Shown in pieces: positions 32,182 to 40,181 of a stretch of DNA of 60,709 bases. Under the pieces are notes generated by a model. That model was not told where the DNA came from, searched no databases, and saw only the letters and a list, made by a program, of their open reading frames with translations. Positions within the stretch are counted from its first letter, which is position 1; every line of letters begins with the position of its first letter. The translations under genes were made by a program, and so were the position numbers. Source of the stretch: an uncultured Actinomycetes bacterium (GTDB lineage Bacteria > Actinomycetota > Coriobacteriia > Coriobacteriales > Atopobiaceae); the NCBI GenBank assembly GCA_900315165.1, contig OMXZ01000018.1, forward strand, positions 1-60,709, given 5' to 3'.

Positions 32182-33938
32182 CGGTCAGTCACAAGGAACT
32201 CTAAGGCTGGAGCTGCGCTTGGTGCCTTAGACCTTCCGCTCGAACCGGTCGCCGAGCGCCTCATCCATGAGAAAGACGATGTAGACGTCGCGCCGTCCTT
32301 GCAGGTCACGCGGTGGACCAGATAGTCCACGTGCTGATAGCCCGGATTTGCCTGCTGGCGTTCGATTGCCGCTTCGGCCCATTGCGCGTCGTCGGGATGC
32401 ACGAGCGTGCGGAAGCTGTCCCTGGTCAGCGTCAGGAAATCGCCGAGGCTATCGCAGTCGAAGAGCCTGATGCATTTTTCGTTGGCGTAGAGAATCTGCC
32501 GCGAAGGGTCGTCGCGATAGATCAGCACGGCGGCGGGAGCGCCTTCCGTCAGATTCTTGAAATTGAATCCCAGCTGCTCCCTCGGCTCGCGGCTCATGGT
32601 CTCCTCGTATTGGCAAAATCTCGAGTTCGGGTCTGATTTTGCGTGGTAGAGAGCCGTATCCGCCTTTCGATAGAGCTCCCGCATGTTGTCGCCCTGGTCG
32701 GGATAGACGACGTAGCCAGCGGATAACAGATACTCGTAGCGCTTGCCGTGGTAGATGAAGAAGTGCTGCCTCTCGAAAAAGTCACGATAGGCAGCCTCCC
32801 AGCCGTCTGCCGGGTCCTTCAGGAAGATCTGGAACTCGTCGCCGCCGTTGCGGGCGACTTTGCCGCCCTTGCCGACGAGCTCGCGGAGTTCCGCCGCAAA
32901 CGACCGCAGCAGCACATCGCCGTTGTCGTGGCCGTAGATGTCGTTGAAGGACTTGAAGTTGTTGAGGTCGATAGCGATGAGCACGAGCTGGCGGAGACCC
33001 TTGTCGCCACCTGTCCTCTCCATCGCGAGATCGAAACCGCGGCGGTTGAGGAGGCCCGTCAGGCCGTCGGTCACGCGCTGTCGATCCAGCGTCCTCGTCT
33101 GCTGGTAGAGGGCCGAGAGGAGCAGGGAGAGGATGATGAGCATGAGGGAGCCGGCAACCGTGAGGGCCGCGGTCTGTGGCCAGATGTGCGGCGTGACCCA
33201 GAGCGTCCAATCCTTTCCGTAAATCTCCTGAGTGACGCTGGTCATGCCTGCCGTGTCGGTCTGGCCGGACACGTGCACGGTCTCGCCGTCCACGTTGGCG
33301 GTCAACTCGTAGCGGTAGCCGAGCTCGGCCAGGCTTCCGATGTTGGCCGTGGCCAGGATGTCGTCCACTTTGGCGATCACGATGGCAAAGCCCCAGAAGT
33401 TGGAGGTGTCGTTGGCGTCGAAGGCGCCCAGGTAGACCGGCTGGCGGATGGCCATGCCGAACCCGCCTTGCTTGAGTTCGAAGGGGCCCGCGACTATGGT
33501 CTGCCCCGAGTCGCGGGCGAGGATGGCCTCGTCGCGGCGGTCAGGATCGGCGAAGAGGTCGATTTTGCCCGCCTCGTTGCCCTGCGCGGGGTAGATGTCG
33601 GTCACCACACCGTCGGGAGCCAGTTGGACGCTGCTGATGGGGGCGCCGTTATCCGTGAGGCTCGACGCCATCTGGTCGAACGTCGTAACCGTGCCGTTGT
33701 TTGCCTGCACAACCTGGGTCATGGCCTCGGTCGCCGCGGTGCACTGCGTGACCGCCTGGCTCAACGCCGTCAGGGTGGCGCGCCCCTGTGCACGCGCCGC
33801 GTCGATTGCCGTCAGGTGCACGTTCATCCACATGGAGAAGATCAGGATGCCAGAAATAGCGAGATCGATGATGAGGGTGGGCTTATGGAAGACGGGGCGC
33901 CTGGTGGCGCGCGCCTCGTGCTGCGGGGTTTCGGGCAT
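32127..33938 (-). CDS. Diguanylate cyclase with extracellular sensor and C-terminal PAS domain, frameshifted at its 3' end
   Basis: A membrane GGDEF protein that would make c-di-GMP. A transmembrane helix lies at about 24-42. An extracytoplasmic sensor region (Cache-like, about 45-250) follows, then a second helix at 255-280 (LTVAGSLMLIILSLLLSALY). The GGDEF domain has an intact RNGGDEFQIF at about 364, and a PAS domain runs from about 455 to 560. The last 50 residues are out of character and read into the opposite-strand VOC gene. Adding one base near 32285-32297 restores a normal PAS end (DVYIVFLMDEALGDRFERKV) with a stop at 32227-32229. This is a real frameshift or an assembly error. Confidence 0.87.
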   Translation of the reverse strand: MPETPQHEARATRRPVFHKPTLIIDLAISGILIFSMWMNVHLTAIDAARAQGRATLTALSQAVTQCTAATEAMTQVVQANNGTVTTFDQMASSLTDNGAPISSVQLAPDGVVTDIYPAQGNEAGKIDLFADPDRRDEAILARDSGQTIVAGPFELKQGGFGMAIRQPVYLGAFDANDTSNFWGFAIVIAKVDDILATANIGSLAELGYRYELTANVDGETVHVSGQTDTAGMTSVTQEIYGKDWTLWVTPHIWPQTAALTVAGSLMLIILSLLLSALYQQTRTLDRQRVTDGLTGLLNRRGFDLAMERTGGDKGLRQLVLIAIDLNNFKSFNDIYGHDNGDVLLRSFAAELRELVGKGGKVARNGGDEFQIFLKDPADGWEAAYRDFFERQHFFIYHGKRYEYLLSAGYVVYPDQGDNMRELYRKADTALYHAKSDPNSRFCQYEETMSREPREQLGFNFKNLTEGAPAAVLIYRDDPSRQILYANEKCIRLFDCDSLGDFLTLTRDSFRTLVHPDDAQWAEAAIERQQANPGYQHVDYLVHRVTCKDGATSTSSFSWMRRSATGSSGRSKAPSAAPALEFLVTDRYLSSVRWMAKPAISCLK

Positions 33939-34016
33939 GATGTTCCGTTCGTGTCGGGAGACGGTTGAGCGTCTTATTCTACCCGACCCTCGCCGGCCGT
34001 GCCGTTTGTGTGGTCT

Positions 34017-34634
34017 CTACCTCACGAAGTTGGTGAAGAGGTGCTCGTTTTCGGGGTGGGGTAGGCCGTTTTGCTTGCCCAGCTCGATCAGCTTGAGCAT
34101 CCAAGCCATGTTCTTGCCCAGGTTGTACATGGTGTTGAGGCCCTCGACGTCGGTCTTGATCTCCTCGGCCTCGGCTCCGTAGACGTGGTTCCAGTAGGTC
34201 GACGACACGATGGGCATCTGGCTGATGGAGAAATACTTGTTGATCACATCCATCGAACAGACCTGGCCGGCGCGGCGCGCGCTGAAGACGGCCGCGGCGG
34301 GCTTGAAGGCGAGCTTCTTGCTGGCGGAGTAGAAGAGGCGGTCCATGAAGGTGATGAGACGGCCGGAGGGGTGCGCGTAGTAGACCGGCGAGCCAAAGAC
34401 GAAGCCGTCGGCCTCCGCCGCCTTTGCCGCGAACTCGTTGACGCAGTCGTCGAAGACGCATTTGCCCAGTTCGCTGCACTTGTGACAGGCGATGCAGTCG
34501 GTCATGGGCTTGGTGCCGATGAAGTAGATCTCGGAGTCGATGCCCTCCTCGGCCAGCGAGCGGGCGATCTCCTCCAGCGCCGCGTTGGTGCATCCCTTGG
34601 GATGCGAGCTGCCGTTGACGAGGAGTACCTTCAT
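34017..34634 (-). CDS. Flavodoxin-fold NAD(P)H-dependent oxidoreductase with Cys motif
   Basis: A 205-residue protein of the NADPH-dependent FMN reductase/iron-sulfur flavoprotein group. The FMN phosphate loop is LLVNGSSHPKGCTNAAL and the second flavin segment is FGSPVYYAHPSGRLITFMDR. Between them, CIACHKCSELGKCVFDD has a compact Cys motif, as in the iron-sulfur flavoproteins, which might hold a cluster. The start at 34634 is preferred to an in-frame ATG 30 bases earlier because homology starts there. It stands alone. The electron acceptor is unknown. Confidence 0.87.
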   Translation of the reverse strand: MKVLLVNGSSHPKGCTNAALEEIARSLAEEGIDSEIYFIGTKPMTDCIACHKCSELGKCVFDDCVNEFAAKAAEADGFVFGSPVYYAHPSGRLITFMDRLFYSASKKLAFKPAAAVFSARRAGQVCSMDVINKYFSISQMPIVSSTYWNHVYGAEAEEIKTDVEGLNTMYNLGKNMAWMLKLIELGKQNGLPHPENEHLFTNFVR

Positions 34635-34710
34635 GGCGTCCCTAACTTTCCGTTTGAGCGTCACCGGCAGTATATCACCCCATAACGGGGCCGTTGTCGA
34701 TAGTAATTTC

Positions 34711-34769
34711 GCAAGATTGCGAGCCTATCTCTCAAAATTGGGAGATAGGCTCTCAAATTTGCGAGATAG
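34711..34769. promoter_or_regulatory. Tandem palindromic repeats before the DUF4143 ATPase gene
   Basis: GAGCCTATCTC (34721-34731) and GAGATAGGCTC (34742-34752) form a perfect 11-bp inverted repeat around a 10-base loop. Overlapping this, an 18-base unit repeats directly with two mismatches at 34731-34748 and 34752-34769 (CTCAAAATTGGGAG; CTCAAATTTGCGAG). A partial match (ATTGCGAG) lies at 34716-34723. The array ends 30 bases before the start codon and overlaps a possible -10 (TAGAAT, 34767-34772), so it looks like a tandem operator. Confidence 0.6.
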
Positions 34770-34799
34770 AATGGAACTGCGCTTGAATAGGAGGCAGAC

Positions 34800-35987
34800 A
34801 TGGGACAATATCAGCGCGCGCTCGTAAGCACCATTGTTGATCGAATGAACGAGCCACGGCATCTCATACAGATCGTGATCGGGCCGCGTCAGACCGGCAA
34901 GAGCACAGCTCTCTCTCAGGCCCTTGCCCAGATTGATCTCCCCTATGTCATGGAGGAGGTATCGCGCCATGGCGAGTCGGCCGATTGGGTGCGCGCCCAG
35001 TGGTACCGCGCTCGTAACCTGGTGACCGATCGGCATCCCAGCGTTCTGCTCGTACTCGACGAGATCCAGTTCGTGGACCAATGGTCGACCGTGGTCAAGG
35101 AACTGTGGGATGAGGATGCCCGGTCGGGTATCGATCTGCGCGTCGTGCTCTCCGGTTCCTCGGCGACGTTGATCCAGAGCGGGCTTGACGAGTCCCTAAT
35201 GGGACGCTTCGAGTTGATTCACTGCACCCATTGGACCCTTGCGGAATGCAGGGAGGCCTTTGGCTACGACCTCGATACCTTCCTATATTTTGGCGGGTAT
35301 CCAGGGGCCGCGAAGCTCGCACGTGACGAGCGACGCTGGCTTTCATACATGAACGATGCGATTATCGAACCGACGATTGCCAACGATGTCGTGGGCCTCA
35401 GCGAGGTGCGTAATCCCGCGCTTATGCGCCGTCTCTTTTATATCGGTGCACCTTATTCCGCACGTGAGATTTCGTATCGCAAGCTCCTCGGGCAGCTCGA
35501 TGACCGAGGAAACACGGCGACAATCGCCCACTATCTCGACCTGCTCTCACAGGCCGGCCTTATGCGCGGGATCAAGAAGTACGACCCAAAGATGCTACGC
35601 GAGCGGTCGAGCTCCCCTAGGATCATGGTGTATGACACCTCGTTGATGACGGCTACATCCGGCCGGCGCCGTAAGGCGTTGGCTGCCGAACCCGACCTGA
35701 GGGGGCATCTCGTGGAGTCGGCGGTCGGAGCCTATCTGCTCAATCGGTCGTACGTGGACGACTTCGATGTGAACTGGTGGCGCGAGGGCAATGACGAGGT
35801 GGATTTTGTGGTCTCTCGTGCTGATCAGACGGTTGCCATCGAGGTCAAGAGCGGACGCGTGAAGAGTACGGGCGGGCTCACCGCATTCATGAATAACTTT
35901 CCGTATGCGCGCACGCTGGTCGTGGGTTCATCGCAGGCAAGTCTTGAAGATTTTCTGCTTGGAAGAGTACACCTGTTTGATGAGTAG
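34800..35987 (+). CDS. AAA-type ATPase with DUF4143 domain
   Basis: A 395-residue ATP-binding protein of the widespread AAA/DUF4143 group. Walker A is GPRQTGKST (residues 28-36), Walker B is LLVLDEIQ (about 83-90), and the sensor-like VVLSGSSATLI and LMGRFELIHCTHWTLAECRE segments follow. The C-terminal DUF4143 region includes LDLLSQAGLMRGI, HLVESAVGAYLLNRSY and the nuclease-like NDEVDFVV with VAIEVKSGR, a D-(E-x-K) arrangement. Its function is unproven; a selfish or toxin-like role has been suggested for relatives. AGGAGG precedes the ATG. Its base composition is lower in GC than its neighbours, consistent with acquisition. Confidence 0.88.
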   Translation: MGQYQRALVSTIVDRMNEPRHLIQIVIGPRQTGKSTALSQALAQIDLPYVMEEVSRHGESADWVRAQWYRARNLVTDRHPSVLLVLDEIQFVDQWSTVVKELWDEDARSGIDLRVVLSGSSATLIQSGLDESLMGRFELIHCTHWTLAECREAFGYDLDTFLYFGGYPGAAKLARDERRWLSYMNDAIIEPTIANDVVGLSEVRNPALMRRLFYIGAPYSAREISYRKLLGQLDDRGNTATIAHYLDLLSQAGLMRGIKKYDPKMLRERSSSPRIMVYDTSLMTATSGRRRKALAAEPDLRGHLVESAVGAYLLNRSYVDDFDVNWWREGNDEVDFVVSRADQTVAIEVKSGRVKSTGGLTAFMNNFPYARTLVVGSSQASLEDFLLGRVHLFDE

Positions 35988-36015
35988 CGGGAGAGCCTGA
36001 GAAAAAACGGGTGGG

Positions 36016-36819
36016 CTAGAGACCCATATGGTTGATGCGGCTGGCGAGGAAGCCCGCACCAAAGCCGTTGTCAATATTGACCACGGCCACGCCCGACGCG
36101 CAGGAGTTGAGCATGGCGAGCAGGGCGGAAAGTCCCTGGAAGGAGGCGCCGTAGCCCACGCTGGTGGGGACGGCGATCACGGGGCAGCTGGCCAGGCCGC
36201 CGATGACGCTGGCGAGCGCGCCCTCCATGCCGGCGACGGCGATGACGACCGAGGCAGCCATGACCTCGTCGGTATGGGCCAGGAGGCGATGGAGCCCGGC
36301 CACGCCAACGTCGTAGAGGCGGTCGACCTTGTTGCCATAGAACTCCGCGGTGAGCGCTGCCTCCTCGGCCACGGGCAGGTCGCTCGTGCCAGCGCAGGCG
36401 ACCACCACGGTGCCGATGCCGGAGGACTCAGGCATCTCGCCCAGCATGCCCAAGCGGGCCTCGGGGTGATACGAGAAGTGGAGGTCGAGCAGAGCAGACG
36501 AGTCTGTCGCGGTGGACGCATCAGGCGCGGCAAGCAGGCCGCGCTCCACCTCGGCTGCCTTATCGGCATCGAGGCGGGTCACGAGTACCCGGTCCTGGCC
36601 GGCCTCCGCCAACGCGCGGAGGATGCCTACGATCTGCTCAGCGGTCTTGCCCTCGCCGTAGATAACCTCGCTGGCGCCCTGACGCATCTGGCGGTGGAGG
36701 TCCACCTTGGCATAGCCCAGGTCCTCAAAAGGCTCCTCGCGCAGGGCGAGCAGCGCCTCGTCCACCGAGACGGTACCCTGGCGGACGCCCTTGAGAATGT
36801 CGCGGGTGCGATTGCTCAT
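36016..36819 (-). CDS. larB: Nickel-pincer cofactor biosynthesis protein LarB
   Basis: A 267-residue LarB, which carboxylates and hydrolyses nicotinic acid adenine dinucleotide, the first step in making the nickel-pincer cofactor. N-terminal RDILKGVRQGTVSVDEAL and GYAKVDLHRQMRQGASEVIY are typical. The C-terminal AIR-carboxylase-like domain has FYGNKVDRLYDVGVAGLHRL, then VVIAVAGMEGALASVIGGLA, and PTSVGYGASFQGLSALL. The start codon overlaps the larE stop by four bases. It is the last gene of the minus-strand lar operon. Confidence 0.93.
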   Translation of the reverse strand: MSNRTRDILKGVRQGTVSVDEALLALREEPFEDLGYAKVDLHRQMRQGASEVIYGEGKTAEQIVGILRALAEAGQDRVLVTRLDADKAAEVERGLLAAPDASTATDSSALLDLHFSYHPEARLGMLGEMPESSGIGTVVVACAGTSDLPVAEEAALTAEFYGNKVDRLYDVGVAGLHRLLAHTDEVMAASVVIAVAGMEGALASVIGGLASCPVIAVPTSVGYGASFQGLSALLAMLNSCASGVAVVNIDNGFGAGFLASRINHMGL

Positions 36820-37685
36820 GACACAGCTCCTCGGGGAATCGTGGACGTGGGGCATTCTGAGACCGAGTCGGGTGTGGCGGGGAGGGTCGATTCGGCAGCG
36901 GCCGGATCCGGGCGGGTTGCCAAGTCCAGCGTCACAGCCTGATAGAGCGGGCCCAGCTCATGCAGGATCTCCTCACGCCGTTCCATCACAAGGGGAAGGT
37001 CGGCCGCGTGGACCTGGAGCTTGGCAACACCGTCCGCCATACGCACGCGGAAGTCGCGCAGGCCCAGGCGGTGCAGGAAGGTCTCCGCCCGCTCGGTGGC
37101 GGCCAGCTTCTCGGCCGTGATGACCTCGCCCGCAGCAACACGGGTGGCAAGGCAGGCGTAGGCCGGCTTGCCCCAGGTGGGAAGACCAGCCGCGCGGGAG
37201 CGGCGGCGAATCTCGGCCTTGGTGAAGCCGCACTCGCGCAGGGGCGAGCGCACGCCCAGCTCGCGCAGGGCTCGCATGCCCGGCCGGTCGGAGGCGTCGT
37301 CGGAGGCGTTGGTGCCATCCATGAGCAGGCCATAGCCGTCGGCACGGGCCGCCCGGCCGATGCGGGAGAAGATGTTCTGCTTGCAGTAGTAGCAGCGGTC
37401 GGACGGGTTGGCGGCTACCTGGGCGTCGGTCAGGACGTCGAAGTCGAGCACCTTCATACGGGCGCCCGCGAGCTCGGCCACCTGCCGCGCGTCCTCCAGC
37501 TCGAAGGCGGGTTGGAAGGGCGTGCGTACGTAATAGGCCGTCACGTCGGCTCCGTAATGCGCAGCCGCCCAGAGCAGGTAGCTGGAGTCCACACCGCCCG
37601 AGAAGGCCAGGGCAACGCGCGGGTTCGCCGCGAAGAAGTCCCGCAGCGTCGGCGTCCCCTTCGAGTCTGTCGGTTTGTCCGCCAT
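36816..37685 (-). CDS. larE: ATP-dependent sacrificial sulfur transferase LarE
   Basis: A 289-residue PP-loop enzyme that supplies sulfur to the pincer cofactor. The PP-loop is VALAFSGGVDSSYLLWAA. NPSDRCYYCKQNIFS and MDGTNASDDASDRPGMRAL follow, then RELGVRSPLRECGFTKAEIR. KPAYACLATR contains the Cys that in Lactiplantibacillus LarE is the sulfur donor. The CYYC pair of the upstream motif could alternatively hold an Fe-S cluster as in some LarE homologues. It lies three bases after the DUF362 gene and overlaps larB by four bases. Confidence 0.93.
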   Translation of the reverse strand: MADKPTDSKGTPTLRDFFAANPRVALAFSGGVDSSYLLWAAAHYGADVTAYYVRTPFQPAFELEDARQVAELAGARMKVLDFDVLTDAQVAANPSDRCYYCKQNIFSRIGRAARADGYGLLMDGTNASDDASDRPGMRALRELGVRSPLRECGFTKAEIRRRSRAAGLPTWGKPAYACLATRVAAGEVITAEKLAATERAETFLHRLGLRDFRVRMADGVAKLQVHAADLPLVMERREEILHELGPLYQAVTLDLATRPDPAAAESTLPATPDSVSECPTSTIPRGAVS

Positions 37686-37688
37686 GCC

Positions 37689-38732
37689 CTACGCACGCAC
37701 CTTGTTGCGGCCGGGGAAGGTGTTGTACTCGTCGGGCTCCCAGCCGGGCTGGACGTCCTTGACGATGTCCTCCACCGTGATCACCTGGTCGTCGTGGTCG
37801 ATGTCCAGGATGCGGTAGCGGTCGTTGCCCATGCTCAGTTCCTTCATATAGGTGAGCTGGCGCAGGCCGTGGCGGCTCTCCATGCGCTCGATCATGTGCT
37901 TGCCGGCATGGCAGGGCATGGCGTAGATGGCGTCCACGCAGGCCGAGTCCACGGCCAGGATGTCCAGCGAGGCCAGGATGCCCACGTCGGGGGTCATGAC
38001 GGGCTCGGCGCCCTTGCCCTCGCAGTCGCAGGAGACCGACATGTTGCGCATCACGTTAATGAAGGCCTCGTGGCCGGCGAAGTGGGTGATCGTGGCCTTG
38101 GTGCTCTCGGTCATGCGCTCCATAAACTCTTCCTTGGCGATGTCCCACTGGTCGTCGGAGCCGGGTGTGGTGTGGATCTCGGCCTTGCCGATGCGGCCGT
38201 CTGCGCAGCCGATGCCGATGTTCTTGTTGGAGCCGCCGAAGCCGCCCTGGGTGTGGCCCTTGAAGTGGGTGAGGGCGAGGAAGGAGTCGTAGCGCAGTAG
38301 GTGGTCGCCCACATGCATCTCACTAAACCACTTGCCGCCCTCCACGGGCAGGGTGGCCACGCCGTCCTCGTCCATGATGTCCACGGGGCAGAAGGTCCAG
38401 CCGTTGGTCTCGAGGGTCTTGCGGTGGTCCTCGGTGGTGTAGCGGCCGCCCTCGTAATACGTGTTGGTCTCCACGATGGTGCCCGACTCGGCCAGGCGCT
38501 GCTCCATGAGTTCGCGCACCCAGGGGCGCGGGATAATGTTGGGGCCCTCAGGCTCGCCGGTGTGGAGCTTGACGGCAACCTTGCCGGAAAGGACGGAGCT
38601 CACACGGTCGTAGATGCGCAGGAGTCCCTCGGGGCTGAGGTCGCGGGTGAAGAAGACCACCGATTCCTTGCCAGTGCGGTCCTCGTAGGGGATATGAACG
38701 TTGCCGTTGGTGCCGGGTACGGGTGCGGTCAT
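37689..38732 (-). CDS. DUF362 domain protein embedded in the lar operon
   Basis: A 347-residue protein of the DUF362 family. Family segments include VAVKLHTGEPEGPNIIPRPW, then ALTHFKGHTQGGFGGSNKNI, then MSVSCDCEGKGAEPVMTPDV, and DSACVDAIYAMPCHAGKHM. Several conserved Cys and His residues could bind metal. GGAGG lies five bases before the ATG, which fixes the start. It is tightly packed between larC (upstream) and larE (three bases downstream). No LarA (DUF2088) lies in the window. I infer, without proof, that this protein may be the client of the nickel-pincer cofactor. Confidence 0.82.
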   Translation of the reverse strand: MTAPVPGTNGNVHIPYEDRTGKESVVFFTRDLSPEGLLRIYDRVSSVLSGKVAVKLHTGEPEGPNIIPRPWVRELMEQRLAESGTIVETNTYYEGGRYTTEDHRKTLETNGWTFCPVDIMDEDGVATLPVEGGKWFSEMHVGDHLLRYDSFLALTHFKGHTQGGFGGSNKNIGIGCADGRIGKAEIHTTPGSDDQWDIAKEEFMERMTESTKATITHFAGHEAFINVMRNMSVSCDCEGKGAEPVMTPDVGILASLDILAVDSACVDAIYAMPCHAGKHMIERMESRHGLRQLTYMKELSMGNDRYRILDIDHDDQVITVEDIVKDVQPGWEPDEYNTFPGRNKVRA

Positions 38733-38957
38733 GGGGGCCTCCAACCATAGGGGCGGGTGGGGCGCGCGTGGTGTCGAAACGGGGCGCGCCAGCTGCGCGA
38801 TCCAGACGGGTCGCGGCTGCTTGAACGTATGGTAACACCGCAAGCGGACACCATCTTTTTAGCCGTGAGGCTTGGCGAGGCGTCAGGCTCGGGGCGCTTG
38901 GTGCCGGAACGCGGGGCGCGGAGGTGTCGGGCGCAGGGTGCCGGATGGGACTGTGGG

Positions 38958-40181
38958 TCAGCGGCGGCCGAGCTCGGACTCCACCCGCTGGCGCACCTCG
39001 GACAGGGGAATGTCCTGCTCCCGCGCGATGCGGGCGAGGTCCTCGTACTCCGGCTTCTCCCGTACGACGCCATGGCCCTGCGAGCGCTTGACGCGCACAG
39101 GACCCAGCGGGGTCGAGAGAGCCGTCACCTCACGGCCCAAGACGTGCCTGCGTAGACGGGCCTCGCGGATGCCGATGGTGGTGAGGTGGGCGAACATGAG
39201 GTTCACCATGGCGTCGCGGTCCTCCGGGCGGCAGAGGCAGGAGACCATGGTGCCCGGGCGGCCCTTCTTCATCTGGATGGGCGTGGTCCAGACGTCCACG
39301 GCACCGGCGTCGCGCAGGACCTGGCAGGCATAGGCCACATCTTCGGCCGGCTGATCGTCCAGGTTGCAGGAAAGCTCGACCACCTCGTCCTCGGGGTCGA
39401 GTGCGGGCGCCTCCGTCTCGCCGAGGAAAGCGCGCAGGCAGTTGGCCTGGGGGAAATCCTTGGAGCCCAGGCCGTAGCCCACCTTCTCCACGCGCATGAG
39501 GGGCTGCGGCCCGAAGGAAGAGGCGAAGTGGCGCAGCAGGGCGGCGCCCGTGGGCGTGCAGAGCTCGGAATCGACGGGGCCGGCGTAGCTGGGGACGCCC
39601 TCCAGCAGGTGGGCTGTGGCGGGCGCGGGTACGGGCAGGATGCCGTGGGCGCAGCTTACGGTGCCGCCGCCGACCGCGACGGGGGAGACGACCACCTGGT
39701 CCGCGCCGACCATTTCCATCAGCAGGCAGCAGCCCACCACGTCGGCCACGGCGTCGAGCGCGCCAACCTCGTGGAAGTGGACCTCGTCGACGGGAACGTG
39801 GTGGGCCTGCGCCTCCGCCTCGGCGATCAGGGCATAGACCTCGCCGGCATCCGTCTTGACGGCGTCGGACAGATCGAGGTTCTTGATAATGCTGCGGACG
39901 TCGTGCAGATGCCGATGCTCATGATGATGGGCGTGATCGTGTCCGTATTCGTGCTCATGCCCGTGTGTATTTTCCAGCTCCTCGTGGCCGTGCACGGTCA
40001 CGCACATATGGGTGCCGTGGATACCGCAGCGCTCGGCGGGAACAGCCTCCACCTGCACGCCGGGAAGCCCCAACGCATTCATCTGCCGGACGAACTCATC
40101 CCGGTCGACCAGCTCGCTGAGGGCGCCCATGAGCATGTCACCCGAGGCGCCCATGCGGCATTCCAGATACAGGGTCCTCAT
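38958..40181 (-). CDS. larC: Nickel-pincer cofactor biosynthesis protein LarC (nickel insertion)
   Basis: A 407-residue LarC, the CTP-dependent cyclometallase that inserts nickel into the pincer. N-terminal LYLECRMGASGDMLMGAL is the family signature. A strikingly His-rich stretch (residues about 66-92, repeats of HGHEHEYGHDHAHHHEHRHL) is a likely nickel store. HFHEVGALDAVADVVGCCL, and ELSCNLDDQPAEDVAYA with VDVWTTPIQMKKGRPGTMVS, are further LarC motifs. In Lactiplantibacillus larC is made by a programmed frameshift; here it is one continuous frame. The start overlaps the EAL gene stop by four bases. Confidence 0.94.
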   Translation of the reverse strand: MRTLYLECRMGASGDMLMGALSELVDRDEFVRQMNALGLPGVQVEAVPAERCGIHGTHMCVTVHGHEELENTHGHEHEYGHDHAHHHEHRHLHDVRSIIKNLDLSDAVKTDAGEVYALIAEAEAQAHHVPVDEVHFHEVGALDAVADVVGCCLLMEMVGADQVVVSPVAVGGGTVSCAHGILPVPAPATAHLLEGVPSYAGPVDSELCTPTGAALLRHFASSFGPQPLMRVEKVGYGLGSKDFPQANCLRAFLGETEAPALDPEDEVVELSCNLDDQPAEDVAYACQVLRDAGAVDVWTTPIQMKKGRPGTMVSCLCRPEDRDAMVNLMFAHLTTIGIREARLRRHVLGREVTALSTPLGPVRVKRSQGHGVVREKPEYEDLARIAREQDIPLSEVRQRVESELGRR

